From: Lutimaribacter pacificus
GTDB taxonomy: Bacteria; Pseudomonadota; Alphaproteobacteria; Rhodobacterales; Rhodobacteraceae
Assembly (NCBI RefSeq): GCF_900142185.1
Contig: NZ_FQZZ01000004.1
Span: forward strand, 248,001-312,000
Direction: 5' to 3'
DNA: 64,000 nt
How positions within the stretch are numbered: the stretch's first letter is position 1; each line of letters opens with the position of its first letter. The position numbers and the translations under genes are program-made. Below, one piece after another: positions 50,090 through 59,605 of this stretch. The notes under the pieces are model-generated. The model was not told the DNA's origin. It did not search any database and worked only from the letters and a program-made list of their open reading frames with translations.

Positions 50090-50620
50090 ATGAGCACCCC
50101 CGAAGAACGCCGCTGGATCGGTCGCCTGCAGGGCCAGGTGATCTTTGCCATCGCATTCGTGGTCTTTTCCGCCCTGCTGCTCAGCCAGATCGGCACGCAG
50201 ACGAAATGGGCCAGGGGCACGGCCTTTTTCGCACAACCCCGGTTCTGGCCCGCCGTGGGCCTTGGCGGCATGGTGCTGTTCGGCGCGTTGCATTTCTGGC
50301 GCCTGCCTCGCCACCGCATCCGCCGCACCGACGTGATCGAGGCAAGGATCTGGGCACAACCGATGGAATACGCGCTGTGGTTCATGGGCTACGTGCTGCT
50401 GGTGCCGGTGATCGGCTACCTGCCGGTGACCATCGCGTTTGTTCCGGCGATGATCTGGCGCATGGGGTATCGGTCGAAAACCCTGCTCTGGGCCGGGGTC
50501 GCCTTTGGCGCGGCGGTGGTGGTGGTCTTCAAATCCTTCCTGCAGGTCAAGATCCCCGGCGCCATGCTCTACGACTACCTGCCGGGCGCGCTGCGCTCGT
50601 TCTTCATCCTGCATTTCTGA
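50090..50620 (+). CDS. tctB: tripartite tricarboxylate transporter small membrane subunit TctB
   Basis: The 176-residue product has four hydrophobic helices (IFAIAFVVFSALLLSQIG, FWPAVGLGGMVLFGALHFW, ALWFMGYVLLVPVIGYLPVT, ALLWAGVAFG-like region), as in TctB. It acts with TctA in the inner membrane. ATG 50090 is used; a TTG at 50069 in frame is closer to the GACAGGGA ribosome site and cannot be excluded. tctA starts 10 bp later. Confidence 0.82.
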   Translation: MSTPEERRWIGRLQGQVIFAIAFVVFSALLLSQIGTQTKWARGTAFFAQPRFWPAVGLGGMVLFGALHFWRLPRHRIRRTDVIEARIWAQPMEYALWFMGYVLLVPVIGYLPVTIAFVPAMIWRMGYRSKTLLWAGVAFGAAVVVVFKSFLQVKIPGAMLYDYLPGALRSFFILHF

Positions 50621-50630
50621 CGGGCGCGAC

Positions 50631-52250
50631 ATGGATATTCTGTTCTCCAGCCTCGATATCCTTGCCCGCTGGGACGTGGTTCTGGCGCTGCTGGCCGGAT
50701 CGGTCGGCGGCGTCCTGATCGGCGCAATACCCGGCGTGGGCCCGGCCGTGGCCATTGCCATCCTGCTGCCAGCGACCTTCAGCATGGACCCGATAGTGGG
50801 GCTGACCGTGCTTTTGGGCATCTATGGCAGTTCGATGTATGGCGGGGCGATCCCGGCGATCCTGATCAACACGCCCGGCACGGCGGTAAACGCGCTGACC
50901 ACCTATGACGGGTTTCCGATGACCGCCCGGGGCGAGGCGCGGCGCGCGCTGAGCCTGGCCTATTCTTCCTCGTTCTTCGGCGGGGTGTTTTCCGTCATCT
51001 GCCTGATCCTGTTCGCGCCCGTGCTGGCAAAAGTCGCCCCGCTGTTCGGCAGCCGCGAGATCTTTCTTGCCGCGCTTCTGGGTATCATCCTCGTGGTCGT
51101 CGCCCATCGCGGCCAGTCGCTGATCGCGGCGGCGCTGGCCTGCTTCGGCATCTTCCTGAACACCGTGGGGCTTGAGGCGGTCAAATATTCCAAACGCTAC
51201 ACCTTCGACCAGTCGTTCCTGTCCTCGGGGATCGACCTGATCGTGGTGGTGCTGGGCCTGTTCGCACTGTCACAGGCGTTTTTCCTGCTGCAGGGCGAGG
51301 ACGAGAAAACCCGCATCACCAGGCTCAAGGGCGGGCTGTTCCAGGGCCTGCGCGAACTGGGCCGCCACCCGCGCGTGGCCGGTGTGTCGGCCGGTTTCGG
51401 CGTGGTCATGGGCATGATCCCCGGCGTGGGCGAGTTTACCGCGCAATTCCTGTCCTATACCTATGCGCAGAAATCCTCGAAACGGCCCGATGATTTCGGC
51501 CACGGGTCGAGCGAGGGGCTGATCGCGGCAGAGACATCCAACAACGCCGTGCCCGCCGCCGCGATGGTGCCGCTGCTGGCGCTCGGCATCCCGGGCGAGG
51601 CGCTGACCGCGATGATGCTCAGCGTCTTTTACGTGCACAACGTCGTGCCGGGCCCGCAGCTTTTCCAGAACGACATGCCCTTCGTCGTGGCGCTGTATCT
51701 GGCGCTGCTGATCCTGAACGTGATCGTGCTGGTGTTCCTGCTGTTCGCCACCAACCAGCTGATAAAGGTGGTGAAAATCCCCAACCGGTTCCTGGGGGTC
51801 TGCATCCTCACGCTGTCTTTCGTCGGGGTCTATTCGCTGCGCAACTCGGCCACCGATTGCATCATCGCCGCCGTGTTCGGGCTGATCGGCTTTGTCCTGA
51901 AACGCCTGTCCCTGCCTGCCGTGCCGATCATCCTCGGGATGGTTCTGGGCGGTATCATGGAGGTCAAGCTGCGCGCCGGCATGGCGCGGGTCAAAACCCC
52001 CTTCGACTTTATCGAACGCCCGATCGCCATGATCCTTTTCGTGATGATCCTGGGCGTGTTGTTCATCCATTTCCGCCGTGTCTGGCTGGATCGCAAGGAG
52101 CTTAAGCAGGAAAAATGGTCGACCAAGCACTCATCGACGACCTTCGGCACACACCTGTCGCGCCGCAGAGATTACTTGTTGACGGAGCGTGGGAAAAAGC
52201 TTCGGGCGAAACGCTCGATGTTCTCTCGCCGATCGACGGACAGAAACTGA
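50631..52250 (+). CDS. tctA: tripartite tricarboxylate transporter large membrane subunit TctA, extended C-terminus
   Basis: The protein has the TctA helices and motifs: GAIPGVGPAVAIAILLPATF, YGSSMYGGAIPAILINTPGT, VMGMIPGVGEFTAQFLSYTY, AAETSNNAVPAAAMVPLLALGIPGE (shortened). The normal family end is near residue 495 (HFRRVWLDRKELKQE). Here the frame runs on ~44 residues (Ser/Arg/Lys-rich) to a stop at 52250, overlapping the aldehyde dehydrogenase gene by 136 bp in another frame. The original stop seems lost. Confidence 0.9.
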   Translation: MDILFSSLDILARWDVVLALLAGSVGGVLIGAIPGVGPAVAIAILLPATFSMDPIVGLTVLLGIYGSSMYGGAIPAILINTPGTAVNALTTYDGFPMTARGEARRALSLAYSSSFFGGVFSVICLILFAPVLAKVAPLFGSREIFLAALLGIILVVVAHRGQSLIAAALACFGIFLNTVGLEAVKYSKRYTFDQSFLSSGIDLIVVVLGLFALSQAFFLLQGEDEKTRITRLKGGLFQGLRELGRHPRVAGVSAGFGVVMGMIPGVGEFTAQFLSYTYAQKSSKRPDDFGHGSSEGLIAAETSNNAVPAAAMVPLLALGIPGEALTAMMLSVFYVHNVVPGPQLFQNDMPFVVALYLALLILNVIVLVFLLFATNQLIKVVKIPNRFLGVCILTLSFVGVYSLRNSATDCIIAAVFGLIGFVLKRLSLPAVPIILGMVLGGIMEVKLRAGMARVKTPFDFIERPIAMILFVMILGVLFIHFRRVWLDRKELKQEKWSTKHSSTTFGTHLSRRRDYLLTERGKKLRAKRSMFSRRSTDRN

Positions 52251-53599
52251 CCACGATCGAACGCGCCGGTGCCAATGACGTGGCCCGCGCCTGCGCCGCC
52301 GCGCGGCGTGCCTTCGACGACGGGCGCTGGTCGCGCCTGGCGCCGGCGGGCCGCAAGAAGGTGCTGCACAGGATCGCCGACCGGCTGGAGGCCGAGGCGC
52401 TGGAACTGGCCGTGCTGGGCGTGCGCGACAACGGAACCGAGTTGAACATGGCGCTCAAGGCCGAGCCGGGATCGGCCGCCGGCACCTTCCGCTATTACGC
52501 CGAGGCGCTGGACAAGGTCTATGGCGAGATCGCCCCGACCGCGCCCGACGTGCTGGGCCTTGTCCACCGCGAGCCGGTGGGCGTGGTGGGCGCCATCGTG
52601 CCGTGGAACTTCCCGCTGATGATCGGCGCGTGGAAACTGGCCCCGGCACTGGCGGCGGGCAATTCCGTGGTGTTGAAACCGGCGGAAACCGCCTCGCTTT
52701 CGCTGCTCAGGCTGGCGGAAATCTGCATGGAATGCGGGTTGCCCGATGGCGTGCTGAACGTGGTCACCGGGCAGGGCGCGATCGCGGGCGAGGCGCTGGC
52801 GCTGTCACATGACGTCGACGTTCTGGTCTTCACCGGCTCGGGCGCGACGGGCCGGCGGCTGCTGGAATATTCCGCCCGCTCCAACCTGAAGCGCGTCTAC
52901 CTGGAACTGGGCGGGAAATCCCCCAACGTGGTCTTTGCCGACGCGCCCGACCTGGCCATTGCGGCCAGGGTCAGCGCGATGGGCATCTTCCGCAATTCCG
53001 GGCAGGTCTGCGTGGCCGGATCGCGCCTGCTGGTGGAACGGTCGATCCACGACGATTTCGTGGCCCTGCTGGCGGACGAGGCGAAGAAACTGCGCGTCGG
53101 CGACCCGCTGGACCTATCCAGCCAGATCGGCGCGATCAACTCCGAAACGCAGCTATTGGGCAATCTCGGCTTCGTGGCGGATGCGCGGAAACAGGGCAAT
53201 ACCATCGCCCTTGGCGGCAGCCGCATCCTCGAATCCACCGGCGGCTATTACATGGAACCCACGATCATCACCGACGTGGCCCCCGACCACCGCATAGCGC
53301 AGGAAGAGGTGTTCGGCCCCGTGCTGGCGGTCACCGCCTTCGACAGCGACAAGGACGCCCTGCGCATCGCCAATTCCACCGATTACGGGCTGGCGGCCGG
53401 TGTCTGGACGGCGAACCTGTCGCGCGCGCACGCGATGGTGCGCGGCATCCGCGCGGGCGTCGTGCATGTGAACACCTATGGCGGCGCCGACAACACGGTG
53501 CCCCTTGGCGGCGTCGGCCAGTCGGGCAATGGTCACGACAAGTCGCTGCACGCCTTCGACAAGTATTTCAACCTCAAGACCGCATGGATGCAACTGTGA
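52115..53599 (+). CDS. aldehyde dehydrogenase
   Basis: The 494-residue NAD(P)-dependent enzyme has PWNFPLMIGAWKLAPALAAG, VLKPAETASLSLLRLAEI, the general-base Glu in YLELGGKSPN (about Glu264) and the nucleophile in NSGQVCVAGSRLLVE (about Cys299). EEVFGPVLAV follows. It probably oxidises the aldehyde made by the downstream phospho-lyase. Its ATG at 52115 has an AGCAGGAAAA ribosome site inside the tctA frame. Its end overlaps the phospho-lyase gene by 16 bp. Confidence 0.93.
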   Translation: MVDQALIDDLRHTPVAPQRLLVDGAWEKASGETLDVLSPIDGQKLTTIERAGANDVARACAAARRAFDDGRWSRLAPAGRKKVLHRIADRLEAEALELAVLGVRDNGTELNMALKAEPGSAAGTFRYYAEALDKVYGEIAPTAPDVLGLVHREPVGVVGAIVPWNFPLMIGAWKLAPALAAGNSVVLKPAETASLSLLRLAEICMECGLPDGVLNVVTGQGAIAGEALALSHDVDVLVFTGSGATGRRLLEYSARSNLKRVYLELGGKSPNVVFADAPDLAIAARVSAMGIFRNSGQVCVAGSRLLVERSIHDDFVALLADEAKKLRVGDPLDLSSQIGAINSETQLLGNLGFVADARKQGNTIALGGSRILESTGGYYMEPTIITDVAPDHRIAQEEVFGPVLAVTAFDSDKDALRIANSTDYGLAAGVWTANLSRAHAMVRGIRAGVVHVNTYGGADNTVPLGGVGQSGNGHDKSLHAFDKYFNLKTAWMQL

Positions 53600-54882
53600 C
53601 CGAAACCTTACTGGACCGCCGCGCCCGCCTGCTGGGCCCCAACATGTCTACCTTTTACGACGACCCCGTGCATCTTGTGCGCGGCCAGGGCGTGCACCTG
53701 TGGGATGCCGACGGGCGGCAATATCTCGATTGCTACAACAACGTGCCGCATGTGGGCCATTGCCACCCGAAGGTGGTGCAGGCAATCTGCGAACAGGCGG
53801 GCACGCTGAACACCCACACGCGGTATCTGCACGAGGGCATCCTCGATTACGTCGAGGCGCTGACCGCCACCTTCGGCCCCACCTTCGACACCGCGCTGAT
53901 GTGCTGCACCGGGTCCGAGGCGAACGACGTGGCGCTGCGCATGGCGCAGGCGCTGACCGGCAAGACCGGCGTGATCGCCACCGACCACACCTATCACGGC
54001 AACACCACCGCCGTTCACCAGCTGTCCCGCTCGAACCCGCCGCCGGGGGGCTATTGGGACAATGTGGGCTTCGTGCCCGCGCCCGACAGCTATCGCCCTC
54101 TGGGGGGCGAGGGCGGCATGGCCCATGCCCGCGCCTTCGCGGTCGAGGTGGAAAAACAGATCGCCCTGCTGGAACAGAAAGGGCATGGGTTTTCCACCCT
54201 GATCCTCTGCCCCTTCTTCGCCAACGAAGGCTTCCCCGACCTGCCCGCCGGCTGGCTCGACCCCACGGTCGAGGTTGTGCGCAAGGCCGGTGGCGTCATC
54301 ATCGCGGACGAGGTGCAGCCCGGTTTCGGCCGCCTGGGCAGCCATTTCTGGGGGCATGAAAAGATCGGCTTTACCCCCGATATCGTCACCATCGGCAAGC
54401 CGATGGCCAATGGCCACCCGGTCGCCGCCGTCATCGCGCCGCGCGATACGATGTATGCATTCCGCAACAATTTCCGTTACTTCAACACCTTCGGCGGCAA
54501 CCCGGTATCCTGCGCGGCGGCGATGGCGACCCTGCGCGTGGTGCAGGAGGACGGGTTGCAGGCCAATGCCGCCGATGTCGGCGCCTATGCCAGGCAGGGT
54601 TTGCGGCAACTGGCCGACCGGCACGACTGCATCGGCGACGTGCGGGGATCGGGCCTGTTCTTCGGCGCGGAAATGGTGCTGGACCGGGCGACGAAGGAAC
54701 CGGCCACCGCCTTTACCAAGCGCGTGGCGAACGGGATGCGCCAGCGCGGGGTGCTGCTGAATTTCCTCGGGCGGCATTACAACGTGTTGAAGATGCGCCC
54801 GCCGATGGTGTTTTCGCGCGAAAATGTCGACCAGGTGATCGAAACGCTCGACACCGTCCTTGCGGAAACCCCGCTGGCATGA
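53584..54882 (+). CDS. class III aminotransferase-fold phospho-lyase (AGXT2L/ETNPPL-like)
   Basis: The 432-residue PLP enzyme has YLDCYNNVPHVGHCHPKVVQ, LNTHTRYLHEGILDYVEALT, CTGSEANDVALRMAQALTG and the PLP lysine in TIGKPMANGHP (about Lys272). The NNVxHVGHCHP segment is the hallmark of ethanolamine-phosphate and phosphohydroxylysine phospho-lyases, not of ordinary transaminases. These eliminate phosphate and ammonia to give an aldehyde. The gene overlaps those for an aldehyde dehydrogenase upstream and a kinase downstream, the expected partners. Confidence 0.8.
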   Translation: MDATVTETLLDRRARLLGPNMSTFYDDPVHLVRGQGVHLWDADGRQYLDCYNNVPHVGHCHPKVVQAICEQAGTLNTHTRYLHEGILDYVEALTATFGPTFDTALMCCTGSEANDVALRMAQALTGKTGVIATDHTYHGNTTAVHQLSRSNPPPGGYWDNVGFVPAPDSYRPLGGEGGMAHARAFAVEVEKQIALLEQKGHGFSTLILCPFFANEGFPDLPAGWLDPTVEVVRKAGGVIIADEVQPGFGRLGSHFWGHEKIGFTPDIVTIGKPMANGHPVAAVIAPRDTMYAFRNNFRYFNTFGGNPVSCAAAMATLRVVQEDGLQANAADVGAYARQGLRQLADRHDCIGDVRGSGLFFGAEMVLDRATKEPATAFTKRVANGMRQRGVLLNFLGRHYNVLKMRPPMVFSRENVDQVIETLDTVLAETPLA

Positions 54883-55826
54883 GCGACGCGCGCGCAAGAT
54901 CCGCCGCCCTGTTATGGGGCTTCGACCCGGACGGGGTGACACTGGCCGCCCGGCGCGAAAACGCCGTTTACAGGGTGACCGACCCACGCGGGCAGTTCGC
55001 CCTGCGCCTGCACCGCCCCGGATACCGCAGCGAGGCCGAGCTGCGCTCGGAACTGCAATGGATGGCCGCGCTGGCGGCGGGCGGCATGGCCGTGCCGCGC
55101 CCGATCCCCCTGCCCGATGGCGGCCTGACGGCTGAGGTGGACGGCAAGCTGGTGGATGTGCTGACATGGCTGCCGGGGCAGATGCTGGGCGCGGGCGGCG
55201 CGATCGAGGGCGTGGCCGACCGCCCCGCCCTTGCGCACCGGCTGGGCAGGGTTCTGGCGCAGTTGCACGACCTGTCGGATGCGTGGACCCCGCCGCCCGG
55301 CTTTACCCGCCCCGCCTGGGACCGGGCCGGGCTTTTGGGCGACGACCCGCTCTGGGGCCGGTTCTGGGAACATCCCGATCTCGGCGACGCAGAGCGCGCG
55401 CTGTTCGAAACCGCCCGCAACCGGGCGGCATCGGACCTTGCCGCGCAAGAGCGTGACCTGGATTACGGCCTGATCCATGCCGACGCGATCACCGAGAACA
55501 TCATGCGCGATGGCGAGGCGCTGTATCTGATCGACTTCGACGATGGCGGCTGGGGCTTTCGGGATTTCGAACTGGCCACCTTCCTGATGCGGCAGCTCGA
55601 TGCGCCGGACTATGCCGATATCCGCGCCGCGCTGGTCGAGGGGTATTCCATACGCAGGCGTGTGGATGACAGGACGCTGGACCTGTTCCTGCTGCTGCGC
55701 GCGCTGACCTATCCGGGCTGGATCATCCCGCGTCTGGCCGAACCGGGCGGGGCCGAACGCTCGGCCCGCGCAATCGCCACCGCCCTGCCGCTGGCCGAAC
55801 GCTACCTGAACGGAGGAACCCCATGA
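54879..55826 (+). CDS. APH-family small-molecule kinase (hydroxylysine/homoserine kinase-like)
   Basis: The 315-residue product has the aminoglycoside-phosphotransferase fold: RENAVYRVTDPRGQFALRLH (ATP lid with Lys/Arg), LGRVLAQLHDLSD, the catalytic loop YGLIHADAITENIM (D in HAD; N in EN) and the metal-binding LIDFDDGGWGFRDFELA. Human hydroxylysine kinase is of this type and is paired with an AGXT2L phospho-lyase. The same pairing is seen here, with a four-base overlap. The substrate is likely an amino alcohol. Confidence 0.8.
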   Translation: MSDARARSAALLWGFDPDGVTLAARRENAVYRVTDPRGQFALRLHRPGYRSEAELRSELQWMAALAAGGMAVPRPIPLPDGGLTAEVDGKLVDVLTWLPGQMLGAGGAIEGVADRPALAHRLGRVLAQLHDLSDAWTPPPGFTRPAWDRAGLLGDDPLWGRFWEHPDLGDAERALFETARNRAASDLAAQERDLDYGLIHADAITENIMRDGEALYLIDFDDGGWGFRDFELATFLMRQLDAPDYADIRAALVEGYSIRRRVDDRTLDLFLLLRALTYPGWIIPRLAEPGGAERSARAIATALPLAERYLNGGTP

Positions 55827-57067
55827 GTGCCGACAAGACCATCCTGATCGTGGGCACCTACGACACCAAGGATGACGAGCTGAACTACCTCGGCCAGTGC
55901 ATCCGCGCGCAGGGCGGGGGCGTGATGACGATGGATGTCAGCGTGCTGGGCGACCCAAGCCAGCCCTGCGATATCTCCAAGCACCGGGTGGCCGAGGCCG
56001 GCGGAAGCTCCATCAAGGCCGCAATCGACAGCGGGGATGAAAACGTCGCCATGCAGATCATGGCCAGCGGCGCCGCGTCCGAGGCTTTGCGTCTGTACCG
56101 CGAGGGCGCCATTCATGGTGTGATCGCCCTTGGCGGCACGATGGGCACCGACCTGGCGCTGGATGTCTGCGCGGCGCTGCCGCTGGGCGTGCCGAAATAC
56201 GTGGTCTCGACCGTCAGCTTCTCGGCCATGCTGCCGCCGGAACGGCTGGCCGCCGATATCCAGATGATCCTGTGGGCGGGCGGGCTGTACGGTCTCAACT
56301 CGGTCTGCAAATCCTCGCTGTCACAGGCGGCGGGCGCGGTGCTGGGGGCGGCGCGCGCGGTCGAACCGCCCAGGCGCGACCGCCCGCTGATCGGCATGAC
56401 CAGCTTCGGCAAGACGATCCTGCATTACATGGTCACGCTGAAACCCGAACTGGAAAGGCGCGGCTACGAGGTGGCGGTGTTCCACGCCACCGGCATGGGC
56501 GGGCGGGCGTTCGAAAGCCTTGCCGCCGAGGGTGCCTTTGCCTGCGTGATGGATTTCGCAACGCAGGAGGTGGTCAATCACCACATGGGATCGGGCATAT
56601 CGGCGGGTGCCGACCGGGCAACCAATGCGGGCCGCAAGGGCATCCCGCAAATCGTGTCCTCGGCCTGCTACGATCTTGTCGACCTGATCGGCTGGCAACC
56701 GATCCCCGAACGCCTGCAGGGACGCCCGACGCATGCGCATAACCGGCTGCTGACCTCGGTGGTGCTGACCACGCAGGAACGGCACGAGATCGCGGGCGTT
56801 CTGGGCGACAGGCTGGCGCAGGCCACCGGGCCGTCGGTCTTTGTCCTGCCCACGGGCGGCGGCAACGAATGGGACCGCCCCGGCGCACCGCTGCACGATG
56901 CCGAGGGGCTAACGGCCTTCAACGAAGCGATGCAGGAAGCGGTGCCCGACACGACCGAGCTGCGGGTGCTGGATTGCCATATCAACGACGATGCCTTCAG
57001 CGCGGCGGTGCTGGAGATTTTCGACGCATGGGTGGCGCAGGGGGTGGTGCCGAAGGGCGCGGCCTGA
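55823..57067 (+). CDS. Tm-1-like ATP-binding (UPF0261) protein
   Basis: The 414-residue protein has ILIVGTYDTKDDELNYLGQ, VIALGGTMGTDLALDVCAAL, MTSFGKTILHYMVTLKPELE and VFHATGMGGRAFESLAAEGAF, ending with CHINDDAFSAAVLEIF. This is the UPF0261/Tm-1 N-terminal family, known for ATP binding in the plant antiviral protein Tm-1. The bacterial role is unknown. It overlaps the kinase gene by four bases and ends the operon, so it should serve the same pathway. Confidence 0.85.
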   Translation: MSADKTILIVGTYDTKDDELNYLGQCIRAQGGGVMTMDVSVLGDPSQPCDISKHRVAEAGGSSIKAAIDSGDENVAMQIMASGAASEALRLYREGAIHGVIALGGTMGTDLALDVCAALPLGVPKYVVSTVSFSAMLPPERLAADIQMILWAGGLYGLNSVCKSSLSQAAGAVLGAARAVEPPRRDRPLIGMTSFGKTILHYMVTLKPELERRGYEVAVFHATGMGGRAFESLAAEGAFACVMDFATQEVVNHHMGSGISAGADRATNAGRKGIPQIVSSACYDLVDLIGWQPIPERLQGRPTHAHNRLLTSVVLTTQERHEIAGVLGDRLAQATGPSVFVLPTGGGNEWDRPGAPLHDAEGLTAFNEAMQEAVPDTTELRVLDCHINDDAFSAAVLEIFDAWVAQGVVPKGAA

Positions 57068-57099
57068 CCGCGCGCTTTCGGGCGGAAACCGCGCGGTTT
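57068..57099. terminator. hairpin with AAACCGCGCGGTTT palindrome between convergent genes
   Basis: CCGCGC (57068-57073) can pair with GCGCGG (57091-57096). The overlapping 14-bp palindrome AAACCGCGCGGTTT is at 57086-57099. The core AACCGCGCGGTT recurs at 38441-38452, again right after an operon. There is no long T-tract. Confidence 0.4.
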
Positions 57100-57548
57100 C
57101 AGCGCCCGTCGGGACGGTCGAGCCGGTCAAGCTCGTTCAGCAGGTCCAGCAGCGCGTTCAGCTTGTCCGACCCGAAACTGTCGCGCAGCCAGGCATTCAG
57201 CCGCTGGCTTTCCTGCAGGTTCTCGGCGATCAGGGTCTGCCCCGCCCCGGTGATGGTCACCACCTGCTTGCGCCGGTCGGTCGGGTGCGGCGCGCGGCTG
57301 ACCAGCGCCTTGCCCTCAAGCGTCTGCAGGATTCGCGTCAGGCTGGGCAGCAGCAGGCAGGAGCGATCCGCGATCTCGGTCGGGTCGAGCGGCCCGCGCT
57401 CGTCCAGCACGCGCAGAACGCGCCACTGCTGTTCGGTGACACCGACATCGGCCAGCATGGCCCGGATCGGGCCCATGACCTTTTCCCGCGCGCGCAACAG
57501 CGCGATGGGCAGCGATCGGTTGGTTTCTGGCGCCTGGGTTCTCGTCAT
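57099..57548 (-). CDS. hpaR: homoprotocatechuate degradation operon regulator HpaR (MarR family)
   Basis: The 149-residue protein has the HpaR pattern: ETNRSLPIALLRAREKVM, GVTEQQWRVLRVLDERGPLD, IADRSCLLLPSLTRILQTLE and RAPHPTDRRKQVVTIT. HpaR represses the hpa meta-cleavage genes until 4-hydroxyphenylacetate or homoprotocatechuate is present. It is divergent from hpaF, with a perfect TTAACATGTTAA palindrome between them. A related site lies before the decarboxylase-hpaI pair. Confidence 0.93.
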   Translation of the reverse strand: MTRTQAPETNRSLPIALLRAREKVMGPIRAMLADVGVTEQQWRVLRVLDERGPLDPTEIADRSCLLLPSLTRILQTLEGKALVSRAPHPTDRRKQVVTITGAGQTLIAENLQESQRLNAWLRDSFGSDKLNALLDLLNELDRLDRPDGR

Positions 57549-57616
57549 GGCGACCTCTTTGCCCCGAAAAGCGCCATCGCGCAACATGCAGGCTTGACGC
57601 AACCTGCCGCATTTAT

Positions 57617-57628
57617 TTAACATGTTAA
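57617..57628. promoter_or_regulatory. HpaR operator candidate
   Basis: The perfect 12-bp palindrome TTAACATGTTAA lies 69 bp upstream of the hpaR ATG and 23 bp upstream of hpaF, placed to block both promoters. Confidence 0.65.
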
Positions 57629-57650
57629 TCGAAAGAGGAGGAATCGCCCG

Positions 57651-58046
57651 ATGCCCCACATCACCGTGGATTACTCGGCCAACCTGGAAGAGGCGGTCGA
57701 CATGGCCGCGTTTTGTGACCTTCTGCGCCGCGCGGCGACAGATACCGGCGTCCTGCCCCTTGCCGGGGTGCGGGTGCGCGCCTTTGCGGCCAGCCATGTC
57801 TCGATCGCCGATGGCGATCCGAAACACGGCTATATCGACATCTCTCTCCGCCTGCGCGGCGGCCGGGACCTTGAAACCCGCAAGCGCGCGACCGCGCAGA
57901 TTTTCGAAGCGGCGCGCGATTTCCTTGCGCCGGTGATGGCAGGGCGCCCGGTCGCCCTGTCGTTCGAGATGCGCGATATCGACCCGGACCTGTCGCCCAA
58001 GACGGGCACCATCCGCGACCACCTGCCCGACGACCTGAAAGGCTGA
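57651..58046 (+). CDS. hpaF: 5-carboxymethyl-2-hydroxymuconate delta-isomerase
   Basis: The 131-residue tautomerase-fold protein begins (after Met) with the catalytic Pro1 in MPHITVDYSANLEE. It has VRVRAFAASHVSIADGDPKHGYIDI, shortened here, and LSFEMRDIDPDLSPKTGTIRDHL. It isomerises 5-carboxymethyl-2-hydroxymuconate in the homoprotocatechuate pathway. AGAGGAGGAA is the ribosome site. hpaE begins three bases later. Confidence 0.93.
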   Translation: MPHITVDYSANLEEAVDMAAFCDLLRRAATDTGVLPLAGVRVRAFAASHVSIADGDPKHGYIDISLRLRGGRDLETRKRATAQIFEAARDFLAPVMAGRPVALSFEMRDIDPDLSPKTGTIRDHLPDDLKG

Positions 58047-58049
58047 TCC

Positions 58050-59561
<1,512 letters not shown>

Positions 59562-59605
59562 CGGTTCCCAAGGAAACGCGCGCCAAGCCCGAGGAGGACA
59601 AACAG

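Noticed and set aside
53584-54882. Calling the second class III enzyme an ordinary omega-transaminase
   Set aside because: The NNVxHVGHCHP segment and the adjacent APH kinase point to the phospho-lyase branch; the gene at 46736-48088 is the ordinary transaminase type.
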